Origin: Pseudomonas sp. MRSN 12121
GTDB lineage: Bacteria; Pseudomonadota; Gammaproteobacteria; Pseudomonadales; Pseudomonadaceae
Reading direction: 5' to 3'
NCBI RefSeq assembly: GCF_000931465.1
Contig: NZ_CP010892.1
Coordinates: forward strand, 2,751,388 to 2,815,387
DNA length: 64,000 nt
The position numbers and the translations under genes were made by a program. Position 1 is the stretch's first letter. Each line of letters begins with the position of its first letter. The notes below the pieces were generated by a model that worked only from the letters and a program-made list of their open reading frames with translations, searched no databases and had not been told where the DNA came from. Positions 37,405 through 44,377 of the stretch are shown here, one piece after another.

Positions 37405-37944
37405 TCAGAAGCCAATCTCGGCGGTCTTGAGGCAACGCGCGAACGCGCCGTTCAAGGTCACATTGTGATGGTCGATGATCGCCTGGGCCGGGAGCGACGG
37501 GGTGTCCATGCAGGTATGGGCATCCTCCGCCAGCACGGCGGCGAACCCCAGGTCCATGGCGGCGCGGCAGGTGGAATCGATGCAGTACTGGGTTTTCATG
37601 CCGGCAATCACCAGCTCATCGATTTGCCTGGCCTTCAGGTGCTCGGCCAACCCGGTGCCGACAAAACAATTGGGGCGGGATTTGTCGATTCGATGGTCGG
37701 CGTCGGTGAGCTGCAATTGCGCGAGCAGTTGCCACGACGGGCTGCCCGCGGCGATGGGCGAGCCTTGCGGGCCGGTATGGCGCACCGCGATCACCGGCGC
37801 GCCGGCCTGGCGGGCGCGGTGGATCAACTGGTTGATGTTGTCGAGCACGCGCTGCCCTTCGAAGGGTTGCTGCGGTCCATGAAACAGGCCGACCTGCATA
37901 TCGACGATCAACAGGGCAGGGCGCTGGGCGGGGGATGACGGCAT
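37405..37944 (-). CDS. Isochorismatase-fold cysteine hydrolase
   Basis: Cytoplasmic hydrolase of the isochorismatase superfamily, 179 residues. Catalytic triad candidates are the Asp in ALLIVDMQVGLFHG (about residue 15), the Lys in DHRIDKSRPNCF and the Cys in AGMKTQYCIDSTCRAAMDLGF. The family hydrolyses amides such as nicotinamide, N-carbamoyl compounds or ureidoacrylates; this one cannot be assigned. AAGGAGAAACACC precedes the ATG. A 36-bp gap separates it from a terminator that belongs to a predicted leader-peptide attenuator. Confidence 0.88.
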   Translation of the reverse strand: MPSSPAQRPALLIVDMQVGLFHGPQQPFEGQRVLDNINQLIHRARQAGAPVIAVRHTGPQGSPIAAGSPSWQLLAQLQLTDADHRIDKSRPNCFVGTGLAEHLKARQIDELVIAGMKTQYCIDSTCRAAMDLGFAAVLAEDAHTCMDTPSLPAQAIIDHHNVTLNGAFARCLKTAEIGF

Positions 37945-37981
37945 GGTGTTTCTCCTTGTGAGCCAGCGGGACGGAGAAACT

Positions 37982-38009
37982 AAAAAGCCCCGTCCATTGC
38001 TGGCGGGGC
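37982..38009 (-). terminator. Attenuator terminator upstream of the isochorismatase-fold gene
   Basis: On the minus strand GCCCCG (38009-38004) pairs with CGGGGC (37992-37987) and is followed by five U. It ends 37 bp before the hydrolase ATG and after a short Thr-rich reading frame, so it is a leader terminator rather than a gene-end terminator. Its 5' arm overlaps CCCGCC, complementary to GGCGGG in the leader frame. Confidence 0.75.
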
Positions 38010-38031
38010 CTTGGGTTCGACTGCGCTGTTG

Positions 38032-38112
38032 TCAGCTCATGCAGCGACCACACGACCCGCCGGAAGCGGTCGTGGTGGTAGTGCGGGTGAGAGGGCGCGG
38101 GAAAGCATTCAT
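38032..38112 (-). CDS. Threonine-rich leader peptide of a predicted attenuator
   Basis: A 26-codon frame reading MNAFPRPLTRTTTTTASGG then SCGRCMS. Six Thr codons, five consecutive (residues 11-15), recall thr-type leader peptides. An in-frame ATG four codons upstream is possible; neither has a strong ribosome site. Codons 12-15 can pair with the GGTCGTGTGGT segment after them (pause hairpin), codons 18-19 (GGCGGG) can pair with the terminator's 5' arm (antiterminator), and the terminator follows. Ribosome stalling at Thr codons would thus permit read-through into the hydrolase gene. The role is inferred from sequence alone. Confidence 0.55.
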   Translation of the reverse strand: MNAFPRPLTRTTTTTASGGSCGRCMS

Positions 38113-38346
38113 GGCGCCGATCATGCCGGCGAGGTTCGGGAGCTGTCAATGCGCTGTGAGGCCTGACTGCAAAGCTGGGATTCGGCGCGCATTGTCGGCT
38201 TTTCGATACCTTGAATGTTAGGGAAACAAGCGTCGTGGCGGGCATATGCGTTGAGCGCATGGCAAGTATTCATTGAATGCATTGGTTGATGATTGGGCTT
38301 TATGAAATATTTGTGACAGTTGTGAAGTGAGTCAGAAGGATCTGTA
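38113..38346 (+). other. Low-GC promoter region before the biosynthetic cluster
   Basis: A visible drop in GC begins near 38160. It contains ATGCG-N5-CGCAT, the palindrome AATGCATT and AT-rich TTTATGAAATATTTGTGACAG before the peptide gene's AGAAGGA. No lux box or sigma-54 site was found; the promoter could not be placed exactly. Confidence 0.45.
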
Positions 38347-38496
38347 ATGCGTGGTTCCAAACACAAGGAAGTGTCGAGTGGTTTGCTTTACGAACTGCTT
38401 GTGACCTTTAAGCAATCAATGATTGCTGTCATGTCTTATCTCTCGCCATTCGTCGATCGAGTCATTATGCAAACAGGCATATATGATCGTGGATGA
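38347..38496 (+). CDS. Small peptide, 49 residues, first gene of the biosynthetic cluster
   Basis: An unlisted-size frame with a near-ideal ribosome site: AGAAGGA, six bases, then ATG. It starts MRGSKHKEVSSGLLYELL, has a hydrophobic middle (TFKQSMIAVMSYLSPF) and ends VDRVIMQTGIYDRG. Its last 14 bases overlap the nucleotidyltransferase start, so the two are coupled. No cysteines; three tyrosines, the last next to Asp. It is not PqqD-like or a known precursor. It could be a substrate or carrier peptide for the enzymes that follow (nucleotidyl, phosphoryl or sulfuryl transfer), or only a leader that times their translation. Confidence 0.6.
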   Translation: MRGSKHKEVSSGLLYELLVTFKQSMIAVMSYLSPFVDRVIMQTGIYDRG

Positions 38497-39586
38497 GCGC
38501 GCCAATAATCTGCTGCTGTTGGCCTTGTCCGCCGGGATGGCGTCGATAGATGAAGAGGGGACGAGAGATTATGTCGAGCATCTTCTGAGTCGTATCGACA
38601 GGCTCTGGTTGAGTGATAATCAGGCTCTCGTTGTGCCGTTCATGCACAAGACGAAAATACTGTCGTTTGTCGACAGTATTTTTCCCTTCGTCGAAAGTTG
38701 TCGGCTTTTCGAACTGACGAAACTTTATCATGCGCTGGTTGCAGTGACGGCCATCCGGCGCTCGATGCTGGAACCGGTGTTCAAGGCTCTCACCTCTCGT
38801 CATGTTGATGTCATGCCTTATAAAGGCGTGGACTTCATTTATAACTACCCTGGTCGTGCGGCCCAGCGCTTTATCTCCGATGTGGATCTGATTGTCAGGC
38901 GTGATCAATTGCCTCTTGCACTTGAGGTATTTGAAAGCCAGGGGTTTTTTCAGGCCCAGGTCAGTAAAGACAAGTTGTCGGCCGATGGCCGGTCCTTATA
39001 TGTACAGCCATGGGCATCGGAGTCCGCAATTGCCTGGCGCGACGAGCAGGCTATCCGCCCTTATATCAAAGTGGCGAAAGTAGAGGCTTTGCAAGCCCAT
39101 CAGGAAATACTTTCCGAATATACGGTTATTTATCTGTCGGGGCAGCCGATGGTGATTGCCTATATCGATCTGGAGTTTTCCGTGGTGCCGGGGGGCGATG
39201 AGCAGGATGTCTGGAGCCGGACGCGAGCTGCCAGTGTCGCCGGCGATGCTTACCCCGGGCTGTGCCGCGAACTTTATGTGTGTTCGCTGTTCCAGAGGGC
39301 CTCTGGCGTATCGGACATTCTGCAGGAGGCGGCTATTTACCCCTTTGTGGACGCGCTGAGAGTGCTGGCCGCCGGAGGTATCGACTGGGACTATCTGTGG
39401 ACACTGGCGCACAGATACCAGCTCGTCGCCGCCGTTTCTCGCGGCCTGATCGAAGCGACCGGCATGCTGCGGTACGCGATACCGGCGCAGGTGGTCGACC
39501 GGTGCCGGAAAAACCTGCAAGGCCATGAAGCCTCCCCTGTTCCGCCGCTATTGGAGTGGCTGGGGACGATCAATGCTGTCCGCTAG
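38483..39586 (+). CDS. Nucleotidyltransferase family protein (NTP_transf_5-like)
   Basis: A 367-residue nucleotidyltransferase-fold protein. The core is VDVMPYKGVDFIYNYPGRAAQRFISDVDLIVRRDQLPLALEVF at about residues 108-155: the KG, an R, and SDVDLIV acidic pair match PF14907. These proteins occur beside HprK-like kinases in some lasso-peptide and exopolysaccharide loci, and their real substrates are mostly unknown. N-terminal third is helical; C-terminal third includes LPGLCRELYVCSLFQRAS-like helices. Base composition is less GC-rich than flanking genes, suggesting transfer. ATG 38483 is preferred, overlapping the peptide gene; TTG 38423 is an alternative. Confidence 0.78.
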   Translation: MIVDERANNLLLLALSAGMASIDEEGTRDYVEHLLSRIDRLWLSDNQALVVPFMHKTKILSFVDSIFPFVESCRLFELTKLYHALVAVTAIRRSMLEPVFKALTSRHVDVMPYKGVDFIYNYPGRAAQRFISDVDLIVRRDQLPLALEVFESQGFFQAQVSKDKLSADGRSLYVQPWASESAIAWRDEQAIRPYIKVAKVEALQAHQEILSEYTVIYLSGQPMVIAYIDLEFSVVPGGDEQDVWSRTRAASVAGDAYPGLCRELYVCSLFQRASGVSDILQEAAIYPFVDALRVLAAGGIDWDYLWTLAHRYQLVAAVSRGLIEATGMLRYAIPAQVVDRCRKNLQGHEASPVPPLLEWLGTINAVR

Positions 39587-39639
39587 TTGAGAGTGCCTGG
39601 TCTCAGGGATACGAGTTAAACAACAAGGACGATGTGCAC

Positions 39640-40554
39640 ATGTGGATCAACACACCGAAGTCGAACGGCGGCCGTCTTTGCGTGATCGGAGGTACCGGTC
39701 AGGTCGGACAGTCTCTGATGCCCTTGCTGGGGAATTGCGAAAATTGGGAAGTGGTGTTCTATGTTGAAACTCATGAACAAGCCTGTCGGCTGGAATGCAG
39801 CTTTCAGGATCATCTGGTGCAGAACTGGAAGATATCCTTCGATCGGGCCTCCATTGCCAATAGTCATACCGTCCTTTTTATCGCCGGCAGCAAAACGGCT
39901 GCGCAGGGCAGTAAAAATGATTTGTTTGCCGACAATAAGAAGATTATCGACCGTTATTTGGAGTTGATGCGCGGAAAGAACATCATCCTGGTGACCAATC
40001 CCTGCACTCGGCTGGGCTGGTATGTCGAATCGACTATCGACGCCTTTACCATGGGTGTCGGCGTGCAGAACGACTATAACCGCCTGTCTTATCAGAAACC
40101 TGATATCGATTATATTTTTGGCGCGCACAATATACAGGAACAAGTGTTCTACGATGCCCGGGAAGAATGCGTGTTCGACGGATTCTCCAATGCGCAGCTC
40201 TATAAGCATCATCGTGAAACTCAAGATAAATATGTGAGCGCCCAACTGTTCGACTTGCTCAGGGAAGAATTGAGCCAGGATGAATACTTCAAATGGTGGA
40301 AGATGCAGCGCTATCACTCGATAGCGAATCTCTCCAGTTATTCCTGTGCTCGCGCAATTGTGCAAACGCTCGATTATATCGGTGGGGCTCGAGCCGTGAA
40401 GATCCATGGGGAAGTCAGGGTAAGACTGGCTTCGGGCGACAGCGTCTTTGTCGGCGTGCCCATTTGCAATGATCAACTTTATTGCACTTCCCGATCACTT
40501 GAATCGTTTTTAAAGGCCAAGGACGAATACTTTGAGAAATACAGGCTGGCGTGA
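39640..40554 (+). CDS. Malate/lactate dehydrogenase-like NAD-binding protein
   Basis: A 304-residue Rossmann protein. It opens GRLCVIGGTGQVGQSLMPLLGN (NAD motif, with Thr-Gln replacing the usual residues) and has TVLFIAGSKTAAQGSKNDLFADNKKIIDRYLELMRGKNIILVTNPCTRLGWYVES, the LDH/MDH pattern with the N-P pair and an Arg. FGAHNIQEQVFYD could supply the catalytic His (GxHG-like). So it likely reduces or oxidises a 2-keto/2-hydroxy acid, fitting the KdsA product chemistry nearby, but the divergence is large. AAGGAC lies nine bases before ATG. Low GC; overlaps the next gene by 23 bp. Confidence 0.72.
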   Translation: MWINTPKSNGGRLCVIGGTGQVGQSLMPLLGNCENWEVVFYVETHEQACRLECSFQDHLVQNWKISFDRASIANSHTVLFIAGSKTAAQGSKNDLFADNKKIIDRYLELMRGKNIILVTNPCTRLGWYVESTIDAFTMGVGVQNDYNRLSYQKPDIDYIFGAHNIQEQVFYDAREECVFDGFSNAQLYKHHRETQDKYVSAQLFDLLREELSQDEYFKWWKMQRYHSIANLSSYSCARAIVQTLDYIGGARAVKIHGEVRVRLASGDSVFVGVPICNDQLYCTSRSLESFLKAKDEYFEKYRLA

Positions 40555-41503
40555 GTTCGATTTGAATTACTTTGGTTTGGTCGACTTGAGGGTCTGCTGT
40601 ACGGGCCAGCGGGATGCCGAACTGTTCGAAGGCGTCCTCGAGGATTACCTGCTGCCGTTCCTGCAATTGAAGCAAGCGGCTGGCGAACCTCATTACACCC
40701 TTGTGTTGCGCCAGGGGGAGGGGGCTGAGCCCGGACCCGATTGGCAGCCCATGACGTTCCTGCTGGATGACGCCGTTGCGGACTTTCGTTTCGGCAAGAT
40801 AAAGCAGTATTCCCCGTCGAGGCGCGACATCTTCAATCCGCTGAATGGAACGCTTTTCAGCATTTCCGACACCCGGATCGAGATTGTTTATGTGACCGCA
40901 GAGGCCTTGATCAAGGATGTCCAGCGGGTCATCAAACAATTGCTTATCACCGAAATAGAAAACGCCGGCGGTGCGGTGCTGCATGCCTCCGCTTTTTCGT
41001 TGGCCGGTAAGGCCATCTGTTATGTCGGAGAGAAGGGGCAGGGCAAGACGACCTGCTTGTTGGAGTCGCTGAAGGCCGAGGGTGCCCGGTACATCACCAA
41101 TGACCGCTTGCTCCTCGTCCCGATTGCCGGGGCTTTCCATGTATTGGGGTGGTTCGAGGAGCTGCGGCTGGTGCAGCCCTCTGGCGGCACCAAGAAGAAG
41201 GTCAGGGTCTCGCAACTGTGCGAAGCCTCGCAGATCGAGACGTGGCCGGTGCTGCCCAAACTTATCGTGTTGCCCGATTGCCAGAGCCGGCTGACGGGCG
41301 AGAGCGACGATCGCAAGGTGATAGCAGGGCAGTTGCTGACGCCCGTCGATCCGCAGCGCCCGAAGTGGCTTGGGTATTCGAAGTCGCTGGATTTCGACAG
41401 TGATGCCCTGCTCGATCCCCTCCCGGTAAAGCGCCTCGAGTGGCAGTTCGAGGCGCGAGAGCGGCTGCTGGGCAAGATCCAGGAGGTGGTGGCCAGTGTA
41501 TGA
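40532..41503 (+). CDS. HprK-related kinase
   Basis: P-loop kinase related to HPr kinase/phosphorylase, 323 residues. GGAVLHASAFSLAGKAICYVGEKGQGKTTCLLESLKAEGARYITNDRLLLV, residues about 150-200, contains the Walker A GEKGQGKTT and the following acidic TNDR, as in HprK-type sugar/peptide kinases of biosynthetic loci. There is no LacI-like N-terminal sensor of true HprK. It starts at TTG 40532, eight bases after AAGGA. Relatives phosphorylate a serine of lasso peptides (PadeK); here the small peptide at 38347 or a metabolite could be the substrate. Confidence 0.75.
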   Translation: MRNTGWREFDLNYFGLVDLRVCCTGQRDAELFEGVLEDYLLPFLQLKQAAGEPHYTLVLRQGEGAEPGPDWQPMTFLLDDAVADFRFGKIKQYSPSRRDIFNPLNGTLFSISDTRIEIVYVTAEALIKDVQRVIKQLLITEIENAGGAVLHASAFSLAGKAICYVGEKGQGKTTCLLESLKAEGARYITNDRLLLVPIAGAFHVLGWFEELRLVQPSGGTKKKVRVSQLCEASQIETWPVLPKLIVLPDCQSRLTGESDDRKVIAGQLLTPVDPQRPKWLGYSKSLDFDSDALLDPLPVKRLEWQFEARERLLGKIQEVVASV

Positions 41504-42218
41504 CCTCGTGCTGATCGTCGGTCCGTGCAGGAGCGGGACCACGTTTGTCTTCAACGCTTTGTCGCACAGCGACTTCGTGGGTTTTTTCCAGCCCTTGAAG
41601 CATCGTATCCGTTGTGCCCTCAGCGGGGTGCCAAGCGAGACGCGACTGGAGCGTTATGCGGGGAGGCGCGTGGTGGTCAAGGAGGCATTCGGCCCCTACC
41701 GCCTGGAGGAGGCGGATTACGATCCGGTGCGCGAGGCCATCGATATTTTCCAGGCAAAAAAAGTCTTGCTGGTGCTGGTCTTGCGTTCACCGGCGCAATG
41801 CCTGGCGTCCTGGAAAAAAGCCTTTTATCCCGACCGCCCTGTCGACGATCAAGTGTTCAACCAGGCCTATCTGAACACCCTGCGATTGCAGCGCAAGTAT
41901 GCGCAGGTCCTGGATGTCGAGACCCTGATCCTGGAACAGGAACAACCCTTCATTCGCACCCTGGAGGAGATCAGGGCCAGGCTCGGAGGCCGCGAGGCGA
42001 GCCAGCGCTATAGCGACTACGTGAAACCCCGGGACCCGCACCGATACGAGGTTCGTGGCCTGTTGGACAAGGCGCTGCAGGGCAAGGACTACAACGCCGC
42101 CTACGTCTCGAAGGAGGCGGCAAGCGTGGACATGTCGAAAATGGCCGTGGCGTTGCACTGCTACGGCGCCGCCCAGCGTGGCTGGAACGAACCGAGCGAG
42201 AACTCTCATGAGCTATGA
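41496..42218 (+). CDS. Sulfotransferase-like protein
   Basis: Likely transfers sulfuryl from PAPS to a hydroxyl of the cluster's product. The 240 residues begin with a 5'-phosphosulfate loop, YDLVLIVGPCRSGTTFVFNALSHS, and have a 3'-phosphate-binding motif region KKVLLVLVLRSPAQCLASWKKAF near residue 95. The C-terminal half (ETLILEQEQPFIRTLEEIRARLGG) is helical as in bacterial sulfotransferases. GTG 41496 has AGGAGGTGG upstream and overlaps the kinase stop by 8 bp. The CysC kinase in the same operon would supply PAPS, which strongly supports a sulfotransferase over another P-loop enzyme. Confidence 0.78.
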   Translation: MYDLVLIVGPCRSGTTFVFNALSHSDFVGFFQPLKHRIRCALSGVPSETRLERYAGRRVVVKEAFGPYRLEEADYDPVREAIDIFQAKKVLLVLVLRSPAQCLASWKKAFYPDRPVDDQVFNQAYLNTLRLQRKYAQVLDVETLILEQEQPFIRTLEEIRARLGGREASQRYSDYVKPRDPHRYEVRGLLDKALQGKDYNAAYVSKEAASVDMSKMAVALHCYGAAQRGWNEPSENSHEL

Positions 42219-43056
42219 AGTGCTGCATAAGCTGTTCCCCGAACGTCGCCAAGGGGTTCGCGAGAACGAACTGTTTATCTTTGCCGGTCCCTGCGTGGTC
42301 GAAAACGAAAGCGTCACTTTCCGCATTGCCGAAGAACTGGCGCACATTCGCCAGGCCTGCGACATCGATATCGTGTTCAAGGCGAGTTTCGTGAAGGCGA
42401 ACCGGACCTCCAGGGACAGTTTCACCGGGCTGGCGCTGGACCAGGCGCTGAGCATCCTGCAGGCGGTCAAGACCCGCTTTGGCTTGAAGATCCTCAGCGA
42501 CGTACACGAATACACCAACCTCGACGAGATAGCCGACGTCGTCGATGTATTGCAGACCCCGGCCTTTCTGGTGAGACAGACCGAATTCCTGCGGCGGGTC
42601 GCCGCTGCCGGCAAGCCGATCAATATCAAGAAGGGCCAGTTCCTGAGTCCCACGGAAATGATCAGTGCCGTCGACAAGATCCTGTCCTTTGGCAATAGCG
42701 ACTTGTTGGTCTGCGAGCGCGGCAGTTCATTTGGCTACAACTACCTGGTCAACGATTTTCGCGGGATGCAGCAGTTGATGCAGCGGGCTCAACCCTTGGT
42801 GTTCGACGCCACGCATTCGGTCCAGCGCCCCGGCGCTTTGGGCGACAGTTCCGGTGGGGACGCCAAGTACGCGCCGGGGCTGGCCAAGGCGGCAGTGGCG
42901 GCGGGCGTGGATGGCATCTTCATGGAAACCCACCCGGACCCCGCCGCGGCACTGAGCGACGGTCCGAACATGATCCCTTTGGCTCTCGTCAAGCGCTTGC
43001 TGGGCGAGTTGAAGGAGCTTCATCAAGTGGTCAAAGGGCAATCTGCCTATCTCTGA
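42208..43056 (+). CDS. kdsA: 3-deoxy-8-phosphooctulonate synthase (KdsA) paralogue
   Basis: Condenses phosphoenolpyruvate with arabinose 5-phosphate, or a related aldose phosphate. Length, 282 residues, is normal for KdsA. The active-site strings are intact: FIFAGPCVVEN, FKASFVKANRTS (Lys for PEP), LSDVHEY, KKGQFLSP and VFDATHSVQRPG, ISSGGD and METHPDPAAALSDGPN. Housekeeping kdsA is normally between pyrG and eno, not here, so this is a second, pathway-specific copy. It overlaps the sulfotransferase by 11 bp. Altered specificity is possible (KASFVKANRTS versus the common KASFDKANRSS). Confidence 0.88.
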   Translation: MSYEVLHKLFPERRQGVRENELFIFAGPCVVENESVTFRIAEELAHIRQACDIDIVFKASFVKANRTSRDSFTGLALDQALSILQAVKTRFGLKILSDVHEYTNLDEIADVVDVLQTPAFLVRQTEFLRRVAAAGKPINIKKGQFLSPTEMISAVDKILSFGNSDLLVCERGSSFGYNYLVNDFRGMQQLMQRAQPLVFDATHSVQRPGALGDSSGGDAKYAPGLAKAAVAAGVDGIFMETHPDPAAALSDGPNMIPLALVKRLLGELKELHQVVKGQSAYL

Positions 43057-43100
43057 TACAGGTCTGATCGTACCTATCGATCCAGCACAAGGAGCTCGCT

Positions 43101-43754
43101 GTGAATTGGCAAGAATGGCATGAGAACTACCGGGATTTTTCGCCACTGCAAGCGCGACTGGCGGAGGTCAGCCGGCAGGTCGCGGAGGCGATCGACGCCA
43201 TGGCGTCACCTCGCGTGCAGATACTGAGCCTGTGCTCAGGCGATGGGCGCGACCTGTTGCAGGCCTTGTCGTCGGTGCAGGCGGGCAAAGCGGTGGACGC
43301 GACCTTGATCGAGTTCGATCAGGTGCTGGTTGACCAGGGGCGAAAAGCCTTCACTGCCCAGGGCTGGGGCGACAGCGTGCGGTTTCGCTGCGCGGACGCG
43401 ACGCTGTTTTCCACCTACCAGGATTTGCCCAAGGCCGAGCTGGTGATGGTGTGCGGGGTATTCGGCAATGTACGCAACGAGCATGTGCAGCGGCTGATCG
43501 GGGCGTTGCCGGGGTTTTGCCTTCCCGGGGCCCGGGTCGTGTGGACCCGCAGCCTCAACGAGTTCGACGATGGGGAAGCGGCCGCAGACCATATAAGGCA
43601 CTGTTTCGCGGGCGCCGGTTTTCGCGAGGCGTCGTTCGTGCGGACCCCGGAAGGTACGTTTGCCGTCGGCAGTTTCATTTACCAGGGGGAGCCAGCGGGC
43701 CTGCCGGCCACGGGGCAGATGTTCGAGTTTTCTGCGTTCTGGGATCGGCAATGA
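43101..43754 (+). CDS. Class I SAM-dependent methyltransferase
   Basis: A 217-residue methyltransferase. Motif I is VQILSLCSGDGRDLLQALSS around residue 40; the acidic VDATLIEFDQVLVDQ follows, then FRCADATLF and LVMVCGVFGNV. The fold is Methyltransf_25-like; DGRDLLQ and PGARVVWTRSLN resemble small-molecule O- or N-methyltransferases. It starts at GTG 43101 behind AAGGAGCTCGCT, 44 bp after kdsA, the only real gap in the operon. Target unknown, plausibly a hydroxyl or carboxyl of the product. Confidence 0.82.
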   Translation: MNWQEWHENYRDFSPLQARLAEVSRQVAEAIDAMASPRVQILSLCSGDGRDLLQALSSVQAGKAVDATLIEFDQVLVDQGRKAFTAQGWGDSVRFRCADATLFSTYQDLPKAELVMVCGVFGNVRNEHVQRLIGALPGFCLPGARVVWTRSLNEFDDGEAAADHIRHCFAGAGFREASFVRTPEGTFAVGSFIYQGEPAGLPATGQMFEFSAFWDRQ

Positions 43755-44377
43755 TGGCGGATAGACAGATGCTCGCTCAGAACTTGACCTGGCACGGCAG
43801 CTCGGTGACGCCCGAAATGCGCTCGCTATTGTCGGCACAGCGCCCCTTGACCCTGTGGTTCACCGGATTGAGCGCCGCCGGCAAGAGCACGCTGGCCTTC
43901 AACCTGGAACGCTTGCTGGTCGCCAAGGGCATTCATTGCTGCGTCCTCGACGGCGACAACGTCCGTCATGGCCTGTGCCGCGACCTGGGCTTCGACAGCC
44001 AGGGCAGGACTGAAAATATACGGCGGGTGGCGGAAGTCGCGCGGCTGATGAATGACGCCGGGCTGGTCGTCATGGCGGCGTTCATTTCCCCCTATCGGCG
44101 GGATCGCGAGCTGGCCAGGAGCATTATCGGCGAGGAGCGTTTTCAGGAGGTGCATGTCAGCGCGCCGCTGCATGTCTGCGAAAGCCGGGACCCGAAGGGG
44201 CTCTACAGGAAGGCGCGCAGGGGCGAGCTCAGTGGCTTTACCGGGATCGACGACCCCTATGAAGTCCCGGACTGTCCGCACGTTTACCTGGACACCTCCC
44301 GTACGCCCTTGCCTGACTGCCTCGAACGGCTGTCCGGGTTGGTGACCGTTCGTGCGCACCGCGACGCGCAGGGATGA
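43751..44377 (+). CDS. cysC: Adenylyl-sulfate kinase
   Basis: Phosphorylates APS to PAPS, the donor for sulfotransferases. The 208 residues match CysC: LTLWFTGLSAAGKSTLAFNLERLL (Walker A), LDGDNVRHGLCRDLGFDSQGRTENIRRVAEVARL, the phosphoserine loop FISPYRRDR and EVHVSAPLHVCESRDPKGLYRKARRGELSGFTGIDDPYE. It is not fused to a CysN, so APS comes from the host CysDN. Its start ATGATG overlaps the methyltransferase stop. A dedicated PAPS-forming kinase in this operon points to a sulfated product. Confidence 0.92.
   Translation: MMADRQMLAQNLTWHGSSVTPEMRSLLSAQRPLTLWFTGLSAAGKSTLAFNLERLLVAKGIHCCVLDGDNVRHGLCRDLGFDSQGRTENIRRVAEVARLMNDAGLVVMAAFISPYRRDRELARSIIGEERFQEVHVSAPLHVCESRDPKGLYRKARRGELSGFTGIDDPYEVPDCPHVYLDTSRTPLPDCLERLSGLVTVRAHRDAQG

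Noticed and set aside
38113..38346. Search for a lux box linking quorum sensing to the sulfation cluster
   Set aside because: No dyad resembling CTACCAGATCTGGTAG was found; any link would have to be indirect.
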